From: Campylobacteraceae bacterium
Lineage (GTDB): Bacteria > Campylobacterota > Campylobacteria > Campylobacterales > Sulfurovaceae
DNA: 5,509 bases
Assembly (NCBI GenBank): GCA_027002755.1
Contig: JALWZI010000156.1
Span: 1 to 5,509, forward strand
Direction: 5' to 3'
This document shows, piece after piece, positions 5,417 to 5,509 of the stretch (position 1 is the stretch's first letter; every line of letters starts with the position of its first letter). A program made the translations under genes and the position numbers. The notes beneath the pieces are model-generated. The model was not told the DNA's origin and did no database searches. It saw only the letters and a program-made list of their open reading frames with translations.

Positions 5417-5509
5417 TCAGAACTCTTCGAAGAGAGGGGTGAGCTCCTGGGAGTACTTTTCGGCGGTGTGGACTTCGTAGTTGGCTTTGTAGTAGAGGTA
5501 GTGTTCGGA
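5417..5509 (-). CDS. C-terminal 30 residues of an unrecognised protein
   Basis: Reading the minus strand from the right edge gives an open frame of 30 codons ending in TGA (complement of 5417-5419). The peptide starts SEHYLYYKANYEVHTAEK and ends LTPLFEEF. It has the codon use of the neighbouring genes and a typical amphipathic, helical look, so it is very probably a real gene end. I do not recognise the family from this short piece. It converges on the cupin gene with only 21 bases between stops and no hairpin terminator in that gap. Confidence 0.75.
   Translation of the reverse strand, partial: SEHYLYYKANYEVHTAEKYSQELTPLFEEF

Noticed and set aside
5423..5434. Perfect palindrome CTCTTCGAAGAG near the right edge
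   Set aside because: It lies inside the minus-strand coding end and is fully explained by the Leu-Phe-Glu-Glu codons; a perfect palindrome without a loop is a poor RNA hairpin and no T-run follows.

Overview
The window looks like chromosomal DNA from a Campylobacterota (epsilonproteobacterial) bacterium of fairly high GC, of the Sulfurovum/Nitratifractor marine sulfur- or hydrogen-oxidiser type. This is inferred from remembered protein resemblance and not from a search. The strongest pointer is the FAD protein on the minus strand, whose motifs match the Helicobacter/Campylobacter type of malate:quinone oxidoreductase. It carries the dinucleotide-binding start, a KANSQT...IETNYT block, LPFAAVH, and NMTPSPGAST near the C-terminus.

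Layout, left to right. (1) The C-terminal end of a probable small membrane protein runs in at base 1 and appears to overlap the next gene. (2) A secreted DsbC/DsbG-like thiol:disulfide protein (CPFC active site) is followed after 14 bases by hemC (hydroxymethylbilane synthase), so both are probably in one operon. (3) A short convergent gap holds a strong palindrome with the look of a REP-type repeat (TTCCCAC...GTGGGAA). (4) mqo lies on the minus strand. (5) A divergent intergenic region of about 200 bases contains two 12-base dyads and a 9-base direct repeat; both pairs are exactly 90 bases apart. (6) A very clear autoinducer-2 kinase gene, lsrK, is followed by a single-domain cupin gene that starts inside the lsrK stop codon (ATGA overlap). 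(7) The last 30 codons of an unrecognised minus-strand gene run off the right edge.

The left half is housekeeping: periplasmic disulfide chemistry, tetrapyrrole synthesis and a membrane-associated TCA-cycle step. The right half is the surprising part. LsrK is normally encoded with the AI-2 importer LsrACDB, the repressor LsrR and the processing enzymes LsrF/LsrG, mainly in enteric bacteria. Here it appears without any of them in the visible DNA, translationally coupled to a small cupin, with its own upstream region containing repeated dyads. A two-gene lsrK-cupin unit for AI-2 or a related sugar-like metabolite is the best candidate for an undescribed system in this window; the role of the cupin is inference.

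No tRNA, rRNA, CRISPR array, insertion sequence or replication origin was seen. Apart from the intergenic regions listed, the window is filled with coding sequence.
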